From UBA7446 sp964014735 (GTDB lineage Bacteria; Bacteroidota; Bacteroidia; Flavobacteriales; Flavobacteriaceae): 34,350 nt of DNA. Shown in pieces: positions 18,204 through 25,890 of the stretch. Below the pieces are notes generated by a model. That model searched no databases. It was not told the DNA's origin and was given only the letters and a program-made list of their open reading frames with translations. The position numbers and the translations under genes were made by a program. Where the stretch lies: NCBI GenBank assembly GCA_964014735.1, contig CAXHBH010000015.1, forward strand, positions 1-34,350, in the 5' to 3' direction. How positions within the stretch are numbered: position 1 is the first letter of the stretch; each line of letters opens with the position of its first letter.

Positions 18204-19841
18204 TTAATAGCCTGGATTATTAGGCAATAAGTTGGGGTTTAATGTTGTTTGGTCTAAAGGCAAAGGAAGCCAAATTTTGTTAGCTGACCAATTAGTTTGT
18301 AATTGTGGAACAACAGAATTCCATCTTCCTGTATCAGGACTTAAGCCATTAATAGCATCTGTAAATTTATTAAAACGCATTAAATCAAATCTTCTTTGAC
18401 ATTCAAAGGCTAACTCTCTTGAACGTTCCTCAAGCAACTCTTCTACAAAATCTGCTTTCATATACGCCGTATTCAAATCATCTACAGATGTCCCATCTTC
18501 TAATGCTCTTGTTCTTACTAAAGAAACTGTATTTCTGGCAGAAGTTTCGTCTCCTGTAAAGTATTGAGCTTCTGCTTGAATTAATAAAATATCTGCAAAA
18601 CGCAATAAAGGAAGGTTACCTCCTGATGCCCAAAAAGGCAAAGCCTTTTGAGATGGGTCTTTATATCTGAATTTTCCTTGACAATAATTCCCTTGATTTG
18701 GGTTATTTAATTTACGAGTTTTAAAATATCTAACGCCATCAATTTCTTCTGAATCTGCATTGTTAGCTATAGACCCCGTAAGGTTATGAGTTCTTCTAAA
18801 ATCTCCATCAGCATAAATATTATACAACTCGCCTGTTGCTCGCATCCATCCAAATCCACCTCCAACAATTCTTGGATTTCCTTGAGGGATTAAAAGATTA
18901 ACCCAAATATTCACCTTATTTATCGAAATGTCTTCACTAGCTTCTGCCATAAAAAGACTTTCTTGACGCTGATAAGTACTTGTAGTCTCTCTAAAGAGGT
19001 TATCATATTCATCAATTAAAATAAAGCCACTATTGTTAACTACATCTGTAGATATTGTTAGTGCTTTTGCATACATATCATTAGCATCAACCCAACTGAA
19101 ACTATTTAGTGCAAAACCTAAATCTTCTCCAACATTAAATGTTTTACAACTACCTAAATAAGCGTAAACTTTGGCTAAATATCCTCCAGCGGTCCATTTA
19201 TTAGCTCTACCTATTTTACTTGCACGATTATTAAGGTTTTCATAAGCAAACGTTAAATCATCTATTATCAATGCATAAACTTCATTTAGAGGTTGTCTTG
19301 CCTTTTTAGGATCTGCTTGTGAATCTGTATAAATAGGTATAGCTCCAAACATCTTAGCTAGATACATATGGTATAACCCTCTTAAAAACCGTGCTTCTCC
19401 CTTTATTTCAATTCGTCTTTCCTCATCCATATCAATATCTTCGATATGTTCTAGAAGTGTATTAACCCTATTAATACCAGAGTACCAATACAACCAATTA
19501 AACTTTATAAATTTATTGATACTAGTAAAAGATGCTAAACCCCAAGGTGCATAATCTGCATTTCCAAATCCAGATTTTGTAACCATTTCATCTGTTCCAG
19601 CATTCAGCATAAATAATAAACCTCTACCAAATGTATCATAGTTGCCATCACCATTTACAGAACCATCATTGATAACCGAATAGCATCCATTTATAGCAAG
19701 TTCGGCATCTTGCATTGTCTTATAAAAATTCTCTGGGGAAGTGAACGAATAAGGTGCTACTTCTAAAACATCTTCACTACAACTAAAAACTGTTGCTAAA
19801 AGCAAAGCACCACTCAAAATTTTATATATTATATTTCTCAT
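18204..19841 (-). CDS. susD: SusD/RagB family outer-membrane glycan-binding lipoprotein
   Basis: The 545-residue protein is the surface lipoprotein partner of the SusC channel, forming the lid that captures oligosaccharides. The signal peptide ends in TVFSC (Cys21). The N-terminal segment YSFTSPENFYKTMQDAELAINGCY and the TPR-like helices that follow (RFLRGLYHMYLAKMFGAIP) are typical of SusD N-terminal domains; the C-terminal part LPLLRFADILLIQAEA and ERSRELAFECQRRFDLMRF is the RagB/SusD signature. It lies 15 bp after susC and is transcribed with it under operator C. The symbol is used in the generic sense of the family; the bound glycan is inferred from the locus, not from this sequence. Confidence 0.96.
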   Translation of the reverse strand: MRNIIYKILSGALLLATVFSCSEDVLEVAPYSFTSPENFYKTMQDAELAINGCYSVINDGSVNGDGNYDTFGRGLLFMLNAGTDEMVTKSGFGNADYAPWGLASFTSINKFIKFNWLYWYSGINRVNTLLEHIEDIDMDEERRIEIKGEARFLRGLYHMYLAKMFGAIPIYTDSQADPKKARQPLNEVYALIIDDLTFAYENLNNRASKIGRANKWTAGGYLAKVYAYLGSCKTFNVGEDLGFALNSFSWVDANDMYAKALTISTDVVNNSGFILIDEYDNLFRETTSTYQRQESLFMAEASEDISINKVNIWVNLLIPQGNPRIVGGGFGWMRATGELYNIYADGDFRRTHNLTGSIANNADSEEIDGVRYFKTRKLNNPNQGNYCQGKFRYKDPSQKALPFWASGGNLPLLRFADILLIQAEAQYFTGDETSARNTVSLVRTRALEDGTSVDDLNTAYMKADFVEELLEERSRELAFECQRRFDLMRFNKFTDAINGLSPDTGRWNSVVPQLQTNWSANKIWLPLPLDQTTLNPNLLPNNPGY

Positions 19842-19856
19842 TTTCTTAGTTTTTAA

Positions 19857-22800
19857 TTAAAATGTTACGTTAATTCCAAAAATAAATGATCTTGATCTTG
19901 GATAGGAAGACCTATCAAAGCCTGTTAAAAGCGGATTGTTAAAACTTATATCCGGATCAAACCCTGAATATTTTGTCCATGTTATTAAATTAGTACCCGT
20001 TACATATAGTCTTAAATATTGAACACCAATATCTTCTAAAAACTCCTTTGGTAAATTATAACCTATTGTAGCATTGGCTAGCCTAATATAAGAACCATCT
20101 TCTACATAATATGTTGAAGCTAATCTTGCAGTTGGATTTTCTCCAGATCTTAGACCATGAGTAGTTGAGGGATTATCTGGTGTCCATCTATTATCAAAAA
20201 AATCTTGTGTAATATTATTTAGATTCCATCCTTCTAATCTAAATTTTGATTCATTAAAAATTTCATTCCCATATTGCCATTCCAAGAAAAAGTCTAAATC
20301 AAAATTCCCATACTTGAAAGAATTACTTATACCTCCAAAAAAATCTGGATAACTATTTCCTATTACTTTTCTATCATTCTCGGCATCAACAACACCGTCT
20401 CCATTTAAATCTTTAAACTTTAAAGCCCCAGGAGTTACCGATGCCGTCTGATTGAACACCACCCCTTCTTTTAGGGTAAAAACTCTATCATAATAGTCAA
20501 TATTAGGATCGCTATTATTTTGCCATGTAAAATCATTTATTTGATATACTCCATCCCATTCATACCCATAAATACTTCCTATAGACGACCCTTCTTGAAC
20601 TATACCTACATTGGTTATATAACCTCCTCTAATAACTACTGGAATATTTTCACTGGTTCCTAAACTAGTTACTACATTCTTATTATACGCTCCGTTAATA
20701 CTAGCAGTCCAAGAAAACTTCTGATTTTCAACAATATAAGATGTAATCCCAATCTCTAAACCTTTGTTTTCAACGTTTCCAATGTTAGTGAATTGATCAA
20801 AATAACCTGTTTGAGAAGACAAAGGAGTTAATAATAGCATATCAGAAGTGTTTTTCTCATATACATCTGCAGTTAAACTTATACGGTTATCAAAAAGACC
20901 AACATCCAAACCTATATTAAATTGAGCTGTAGTTTCCCATTTTAAATCAGGGTTTGCTCTTGTTACTGGTGCTAATCCTAATTCTAATTGACCATTATCA
21001 CTTGTCCAAGTATTTCCCATACTTGCAAAATATGCATAGGCTGGAATTCGTTCGTTTCCTGTTATACCATACCCCAACCTTAACTTAAGATTGTTAATTG
21101 TTTCTTTATCTTTTAAAAAGTCTTCTTCACTTACTTTCCAAGCAAAAGCACCAGATGGGAATAGTCCGAATTTGTTACCAGCTCCAAACTTATCTGAACC
21201 ATCTCTACGAATCGATCCTGTAAAAAGATATTTATTTTTAAAGTTATAATTTACCCTTCCTAAATAGGATATTCTATTGGTATCAAAACGAAAAGAACTC
21301 AACTCTTTATAATTTGCACCTTTACTGATATCATTTATTCCTGTTGACTCATCTGCAAAATCGGTTACATCCATTTTAAAACGTTCTTGAGAGTAATAAT
21401 TTCTTTCAGCTGCCAACATAAACCTAAAATCATGGTCTTTATTTAACCTTAAATGATAATTTAATTGAGCGGTTCCAAAATAAGAATTAGATTTTCTGTC
21501 TTGAAGAACCCCACGCCCATTATCATTTACTCCCCACGTAGTGGTTTTACTATAAAACTCTTTTCCTTTAGAATTTGAAGTGTTACCTCCTCCACTAACT
21601 TTAATACTGAAGTTTTTATCAAAATTATATTGAAGCCATAGATTACCAATTGTCTGTGCTAACGAAATATTTTTTTTAGCAACATCAATCATTGAAAGCG
21701 GAGAAATGTACCCACCAAATTGAGCATCATCCCCGATATCTTCATTATAAAACTCAATAGGTTTACTTATTACCAAGGATTGAATAACCCCATTAAAAAA
21801 AATATCACCACCAGAACTTGTAGCTCCAGATTGTTCTGAATATGCTGTTGTTAGGGTGAACCCTGTTTTAAATTTATCTGAAAAACTATGACTTAGTTTA
21901 ATTCTAGCATTTACTCGTTTGTAATTATTGTTTCTTACAATGGCATCTTGGTCTAGATACCCTAAACTTGCAGAAAATTTTGTGCTTTCATTACCTCCAG
22001 CAACAGAGATATTATGTGATTGGGCGGAACCATTTCTTAAGGCTTCATCTTGCCAATCATGCAAAGGTATTTGGGATAAATCTCTTTCTGAATCTCTAAC
22101 ACCATCTCCATTAGTGTCTTCCCAAAACAAATAATCATTGTCGTTACGATCTACCTGGTCTCTATACAGAAAATACTCTTCTCCAGATAATACATCTATT
22201 TTTTTGGTTGCATGGGAGAAACTTGCAAAAGTTTCATATGAAAACGTTGCTTCTCTATTTGCTCCTTCCTTTGTTGTAACGATGACAACTCCGTTTGCAC
22301 CTCTAGAACCATATATGGCTGTAGCTGAAGCATCCTTTAAAACTTCAATCGATTTTATATCGTTAGGATTAAGTGTAGCGAGCGGATTCATAGATGTTGA
22401 ACTACCAACAGCGTCAGCTACCTCCCCTTCATTAACATCAATCTGAACACCATCAATCACATACAAAGGATTTGAACTAGCATTAACAGAATTGGCTCCT
22501 CTAATTTTTATATTAACAGCACTACCCGGTTCTCCTGATTGCTGTTTTACCTGAACACCAGCCATTCTTCCTTGCATTGCTTCTAAAAAAGAAGTGGATT
22601 TTGCCTTGACTAAGTCATCCGATTTAATACTGGTTACAGACCCTGTTAAATCTGATTTCTTTACCGAACCATAACCAACTACTACAATTTCATCTAATGA
22701 ATTGTAATCTTCAGTTAATGCCACATTAATATTTTTTTTATCTTCTACCTTTACTTCTTGGTCTTTAAAACCTAAAATAGAAAAAACTAACACATCGTCG

Positions 22801-23033
22801 GCTGATACTGATATTGTATAATTTCCATCAAAATCGGTAATAGTTCCTTTACTAGTTCCCTTAACAAAAATACTTGCTCCAGCCAAAGACATATTGTCTG
22901 ACTCAGAAACAACAATTCCTTTTACAGTTTTTGTTTCTTGGGCACTTAAGCTTATCGATAACAATACTCCTAAAAAGAGTAATAAGTATTTCTTTTGTGC
23001 GACATTAGAAATACAATTAAAATATTGAAACAT
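19857..23033 (-). CDS. susC: SusC/RagA family TonB-dependent outer-membrane transporter
   Basis: The 1058-residue outer-membrane beta-barrel imports oligosaccharides with energy from TonB. After a signal peptide ending near SAQ (residue 32) comes a carboxypeptidase-D regulatory-like domain (about 36-108, GASIFVKGTSKGTITDFDG), the TonB box DEIVVVGYG (114-122) with the SusC signature, the plug domain (VYVIDG-like LYVIDGVQIDV, then ATAIYGSRGANGVVIVTTK) and the barrel ending in FGINVTF, a good C-terminal beta-signal. There is no STN domain, so no direct anti-sigma signalling through this protein is expected; this fits control by a cytoplasmic repressor instead. It heads the unit susC-susD-paralog 2-paralog 1, with operator C 16 bp before its ATG. 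Confidence 0.97.
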   Translation of the reverse strand: MFQYFNCISNVAQKKYLLLFLGVLLSISLSAQETKTVKGIVVSESDNMSLAGASIFVKGTSKGTITDFDGNYTISVSADDVLVFSILGFKDQEVKVEDKKNINVALTEDYNSLDEIVVVGYGSVKKSDLTGSVTSIKSDDLVKAKSTSFLEAMQGRMAGVQVKQQSGEPGSAVNIKIRGANSVNASSNPLYVIDGVQIDVNEGEVADAVGSSTSMNPLATLNPNDIKSIEVLKDASATAIYGSRGANGVVIVTTKEGANREATFSYETFASFSHATKKIDVLSGEEYFLYRDQVDRNDNDYLFWEDTNGDGVRDSERDLSQIPLHDWQDEALRNGSAQSHNISVAGGNESTKFSASLGYLDQDAIVRNNNYKRVNARIKLSHSFSDKFKTGFTLTTAYSEQSGATSSGGDIFFNGVIQSLVISKPIEFYNEDIGDDAQFGGYISPLSMIDVAKKNISLAQTIGNLWLQYNFDKNFSIKVSGGGNTSNSKGKEFYSKTTTWGVNDNGRGVLQDRKSNSYFGTAQLNYHLRLNKDHDFRFMLAAERNYYSQERFKMDVTDFADESTGINDISKGANYKELSSFRFDTNRISYLGRVNYNFKNKYLFTGSIRRDGSDKFGAGNKFGLFPSGAFAWKVSEEDFLKDKETINNLKLRLGYGITGNERIPAYAYFASMGNTWTSDNGQLELGLAPVTRANPDLKWETTAQFNIGLDVGLFDNRISLTADVYEKNTSDMLLLTPLSSQTGYFDQFTNIGNVENKGLEIGITSYIVENQKFSWTASINGAYNKNVVTSLGTSENIPVVIRGGYITNVGIVQEGSSIGSIYGYEWDGVYQINDFTWQNNSDPNIDYYDRVFTLKEGVVFNQTASVTPGALKFKDLNGDGVVDAENDRKVIGNSYPDFFGGISNSFKYGNFDLDFFLEWQYGNEIFNESKFRLEGWNLNNITQDFFDNRWTPDNPSTTHGLRSGENPTARLASTYYVEDGSYIRLANATIGYNLPKEFLEDIGVQYLRLYVTGTNLITWTKYSGFDPDISFNNPLLTGFDRSSYPRSRSFIFGINVTF

Positions 23034-23049
23034 TTTTTTATTTTTTTAT

Positions 23050-23068
23050 AAGTGTCTTTATTACACTT
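23050..23068. promoter_or_regulatory. Operator palindrome C with adjoining -7 box, before susC
   Basis: AAGTGT (23050-23055) and ACACTT (23063-23068) with a 7-bp spacer. On the minus strand the -7-like box TATTTTTA (23070-23077) is directly followed by the operator, and a TTG about 20 bp further upstream could be the -33 element. The susC ATG is 16 bp downstream. Same layout as sites B and D. Confidence 0.8.
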
Positions 23069-23185
23069 GTAAAAATAAAAAAAAAGATTTAACTCACAAG
23101 AAAAATTAACAAAATAATTTTTTTACACATAAAAAAACAAAAGTATTATACCTTTAGACCTTAGATAAGACAAGGGCTAAAAAAT

Positions 23186-23219
23186 AAAAGCAAGGTTACT
23201 GTATGGCAACCTTGCTTTT
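23186..23219 (-). terminator. Rho-independent terminator after the T9SS beta-rich protein gene
   Basis: AAAAGCAAGGTT (23186-23197) and AACCTTGCTTTT (23208-23219) form a perfect 12-bp stem, extendable by one pair, with a 10-base loop. On the minus strand it is followed by ATTTTTTAG. It closes the transcript of the gene at 23261-24532 before the susC promoter. Confidence 0.85.
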
Positions 23220-23260
23220 AAAGACATAATTATTCAGTCTTGTTTTTTTACAATTTTATA

Positions 23261-24532
23261 TTATTTCTTTACAAACCTCTCTACTCTACCATTCTTAAAC
23301 TTTAAAAAGTATAATCCAGTTTTTAGTCTTGAAACATCTAAATTAGTAGCATTACTTTTTGCTCCCACAATCTGTCCGTTAACATTTATCACTTTAACTT
23401 CCTCTACTGTTTTAGAAAAACTAACCTCAGTATCGACAATAAACGGGAAAGATATTCTTGTATATTTTTCAACCATATTATCATCATAAGATAAAGTAGA
23501 AGCTAAAACTAAATATCCAGAAGTATCTAATCCTAAAGCTTCTCCTGCTCCAACTCCATCTGCAGTTATAGCAGCAAGTTGACTTGTTGTAAGCCCAGTA
23601 TTATCTGTTCCAAACCTAATTACTCCTGGCACAAAACCTGTAATATTTAAAACTCCTGTGTTCCATTGTAAATCATCATCTGGTGCTAAATCTTCATTTG
23701 AAATAGCAAAACTCACATTTGGAACCGCAGCATCAATGACCAAATTAAACGTACCAGAACCAACAAAAGCAACTGGTCCAATTGATGGCTGAGGAGCATT
23801 TACATTTAGTGTAAGTGTTTTAGCGTTACCAAAATTTATTAAGTTTCTTAAAACATCAGGTGTATTAAGAGTTACCGTAGCATTACCATTTACCTGTAAC
23901 TTACCTGCTAAAGCTGGTAAAAACCCTCCAGAAGTTGTTGAGTTAACAGTAACATTTGCCGGTTGTAACAATTGAATACTACCCGTAAAAGCACTGTTAT
24001 CTGATGTACCTCCAAAATTTACCACATCGTCAAGTCTTAACACATCTGATCCCAACAGAGCACCATTCATATTTATGGTATTACCTGAACCTGGTGCAAG
24101 CTCCCCTGTTGTAACTACTTTAAGCGATGAACTTGCATTGAAAGTAATAGTTTGTGGGGAAGCACCATTGCATCTAATCTTTGTTCTGCCTCCTAAAGAG
24201 TTATTTATGACAAGTGGAACTCCAATTTCAAAAGAAGAACCTCCATTCATATTTATTGCATTACTGTTATGAGAAGCAATATTAACATTACATGTCAAAG
24301 TTTTAGTTCCTGTTAAGCTAAAGTCAGATACTCTAAGTTCCTTGACTGTTGCATCAAGATTTAGAACTGCATTTGCATTTAAAACTGCAATACTTGAAGA
24401 TGTTGGGAGACCAGCACTCCAATTACCGGCAGTTGACCAGTTGCCATCTACAGCTTGGGTAAATACTGTAGTTTGAGCAACCCCCAAGGAGGTTAATGCA
24501 ACAAACAATAGTAATAAGTAATTTTTTTTCAT
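23261..24532 (-). CDS. T9SS-sorted beta-rich surface protein of unknown function
   Basis: The 423-residue protein begins with a clear signal peptide (MKKNYLLLLFVALTSLGVAQ) and ends with a T9SS type A sorting domain (about 350-423, VEEVKVINVNGQIVGAKS to TGLYFLKFKNG). Between them are low-complexity, Ser/Thr/Asn/Gly-rich short strands (NWSTAGNWSAGLPTSS, INMNGGSSFEIG, TLTLNVNAPQ) that look like a passenger-type beta-helix. No catalytic motif is seen. It has its own operator (D) and terminator, so it is separately transcribed but inferred to be co-regulated with the PUL. A surface glycan-binding or adhesion role is a reasonable guess. It occupies the place upstream of susC where a surface glycan-binding protein might be expected, but resembles none I know. 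Confidence 0.85.
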   Translation of the reverse strand: MKKNYLLLLFVALTSLGVAQTTVFTQAVDGNWSTAGNWSAGLPTSSSIAVLNANAVLNLDATVKELRVSDFSLTGTKTLTCNVNIASHNSNAINMNGGSSFEIGVPLVINNSLGGRTKIRCNGASPQTITFNASSSLKVVTTGELAPGSGNTINMNGALLGSDVLRLDDVVNFGGTSDNSAFTGSIQLLQPANVTVNSTTSGGFLPALAGKLQVNGNATVTLNTPDVLRNLINFGNAKTLTLNVNAPQPSIGPVAFVGSGTFNLVIDAAVPNVSFAISNEDLAPDDDLQWNTGVLNITGFVPGVIRFGTDNTGLTTSQLAAITADGVGAGEALGLDTSGYLVLASTLSYDDNMVEKYTRISFPFIVDTEVSFSKTVEEVKVINVNGQIVGAKSNATNLDVSRLKTGLYFLKFKNGRVERFVKK

Positions 24533-24554
24533 AATATTTAGATATTAACTTTAT

Positions 24555-24573
24555 AAGTGTATTCTTTACACTT
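24555..24573. promoter_or_regulatory. Operator palindrome D with perfect TAnnTTTG -7 box
   Basis: AAGTGT (24555-24560) and ACACTT (24568-24573) with a 7-bp spacer. The minus-strand box TATATTTG (24575-24582), a perfect Bacteroidota -7 element, abuts the operator. The start codon of the T9SS protein is 22 bp downstream; araR begins 127 bp away on the other strand, so the same site might also affect araR. Confidence 0.82.
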
Positions 24574-24700
24574 GCAAATATAGAAAAATAATTTTTAGTT
24601 ATTTTTCTAAATAAATGTTTGAAAAGCTTAATTCCTAAAAAACTACCACTTTTATTATTTAAGTTTATATATTTATAAAACAACATTAATCAGGCCTTTT

Positions 24701-25390
24701 ATGCTGAATAGCTATCCACAAGAAAATAAAGTATTACTTGCCATTGATTGTATCATTTTTGGTTTTGATAGTGACGGTCTAAAAGTATTATTAATTAAAA
24801 GGGATTTTGAACCTGAAAGAGGCAAATGGTCTTTAATTGGTGGTTTTATGAAGGTAAACGAAAATCTAGATAATGCAGCTTCTAGAATTTTGAAAACACT
24901 TACTGGTGTAAATAAAATTTACATGGAACAATTTCATACGTATAGTGAGATAGATAGAGATCCTGTAGAAAGAACAATATCTGTTGCTTATTATGCTCTT
25001 ATTGATATCGAAAAGCATAATAATGATTTGATTGAAAACTACAATGCAAGCTGGTTTAATGTTTATGATGTACCTAAGCTAATATTTGACCATGACCAAA
25101 TGTTAGATAAAGGATTAAAAAGATTACGAAGAAGAACTTCTACTGTTCCTATTGGCTTTAACCTATTACCAGAAAAATTCACCATGCGTCAGCTTCAAAG
25201 GTTGTACCAAGCGATTTTAGATAAGACTCTTGACAAAAGAAATTTTATTAATAAAATAAATAGTATGGATATCCTCATTAAATTAAAAGAAAAGGATTTT
25301 TCTTCTTCTACAAAAGGTTCTTTTCTTTATAAGTTTGACCAAAAAAAATATGACACCAAATTAATGAATAATTTTTATCTAAAATTATAG
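24701..25390 (+). CDS. araR: NUDIX-fold transcriptional regulator, AraR-like
   Basis: The 229-residue protein has an N-terminal Nudix domain (about 10-135) and a C-terminal winged-helix region (about 150-215, with FTMRQLQRLYQAIL as the recognition part), the architecture of NrtR/AraR-type regulators. An AraR of this family controls arabinose genes in Bacteroides. The Nudix box is degenerate: G48-x5-E54-x7-R62 is kept, but the catalytic glutamates are replaced by Ile63, Thr66 and Leu67, so it should bind a ligand rather than hydrolyse. It is the only regulator gene in the locus, transcribed away from it, and the four palindromes upstream of the PUL units are its likely operators; L-arabinose or a derivative is the likely inducer. 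The symbol rests on family and context. The ATG at 24701 is the start. Confidence 0.87.
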   Translation: MLNSYPQENKVLLAIDCIIFGFDSDGLKVLLIKRDFEPERGKWSLIGGFMKVNENLDNAASRILKTLTGVNKIYMEQFHTYSEIDRDPVERTISVAYYALIDIEKHNNDLIENYNASWFNVYDVPKLIFDHDQMLDKGLKRLRRRTSTVPIGFNLLPEKFTMRQLQRLYQAILDKTLDKRNFINKINSMDILIKLKEKDFSSSTKGSFLYKFDQKKYDTKLMNNFYLKL

Positions 25391-25411
25391 TATTAATCTA
25401 ACAACAAAAAA

Positions 25412-25438
25412 ACGTCTAATCATATGTTAGAGGTTTTT
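25412..25438 (+). terminator. Terminator after araR
   Basis: Left arm 25412-25419 pairs with 25427-25434 (one G-G mismatch, core TCTAA/TTAGA) around a 7-base loop, followed by T5 ending at 25438. It begins 21 bp after the araR stop codon. Confidence 0.65.
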
Positions 25439-25530
25439 AGAGTAATAATTTATTCAGAACTATTCTTTTCAAGCTCTCTTCTTTTTTAAAGATTTTTAGG
25501 TGCTGGTAATGTTTTAAAATTATCATCATC

Positions 25531-25664
25531 CAAAAAGCTTGAACTACCATGCGTTTGGGTCACGGATTATTCCCAAAAATAATTTTTTATTTCTGGGAAT
25601 ATTTTTTTGAGCATATATCGCTGATTACACTCAAAAAGTCTGAACTACTGTATGTTTGGGTCAC
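25531..25664. repeat. Pair of diverged 33-bp direct repeats
   Basis: Copy 1 (25531-25563) and copy 2 (25632-25664) share CAAAAAG, GAACTAC and GTTTGGGTCAC and match at 27 of 33 positions. Their starts are 101 bp apart, with a terminator-like hairpin between them. They may be a decayed tandem duplication; no mobile element is recognised. Confidence 0.7.
25568..25608 (+). terminator. Hairpin with T-run in the gene-free stretch
   Basis: TATTCCCA (25568-25575) pairs with TGGGAATA (25594-25601); after one mismatch an inner AAATAA/TTATTT stem extends it, and a T-run follows the arm on the plus strand. TTTGGG at 25554-25559 can instead pair with CCCAAA at 25572-25577, which would break this hairpin. 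Confidence 0.55.
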
Positions 25665-25681
25665 AAATAAATGATATAATT

Positions 25682-25715
25682 AAAAAAACGCCAAGCTTAC
25701 TTGAGCGTTTTTTTT
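25682..25715. terminator. Bidirectional terminator-like hairpin
   Basis: AACGC (25687-25691) pairs with GCGTT (25705-25709), and AAG with CTT inside, around a 4-base loop with a small internal bulge. It is flanked by A7 on the left and T8 on the right, so it could end transcripts from either side. Confidence 0.65.
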
Positions 25716-25890
25716 GTTGGCACTATTTTAAAGACGGAACTTCGTAAGGATAACAGCTTAATCCTGTCGAGGTCACTTTAGAATAAAAAACTCTGTATTG
25801 GTCAGGCTTTTTTGTTTTCATTACAACTAAAACTAGTGTTGTTTTATTATAGTGAAACAAAAGTTAGTTGAAATTTTATAATTTTAACTT

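Larger units (their letters stand above)
25391..25890. other. 500-bp gene-free stretch with terminators and a diverged direct repeat
   Basis: No open frame here looks like a gene. The stretch holds the araR terminator (25412-25438), two copies of a 33-bp sequence, a hairpin with a T-run between them, a second bidirectional terminator, a short tRNA-T-arm-like piece (25752-25776) and the promoter region of the alkane hydroxylase gene. It looks like a junction between the PUL and the flanking chromosome. Confidence 0.6.

Noticed and set aside
24423..24686. An 87-codon open frame on the minus strand over the start of the T9SS protein gene
   Set aside because: It lies in another frame over the signal peptide and promoter of the clear gene ending at 23261, covers operator D, and has no recognisable domain.
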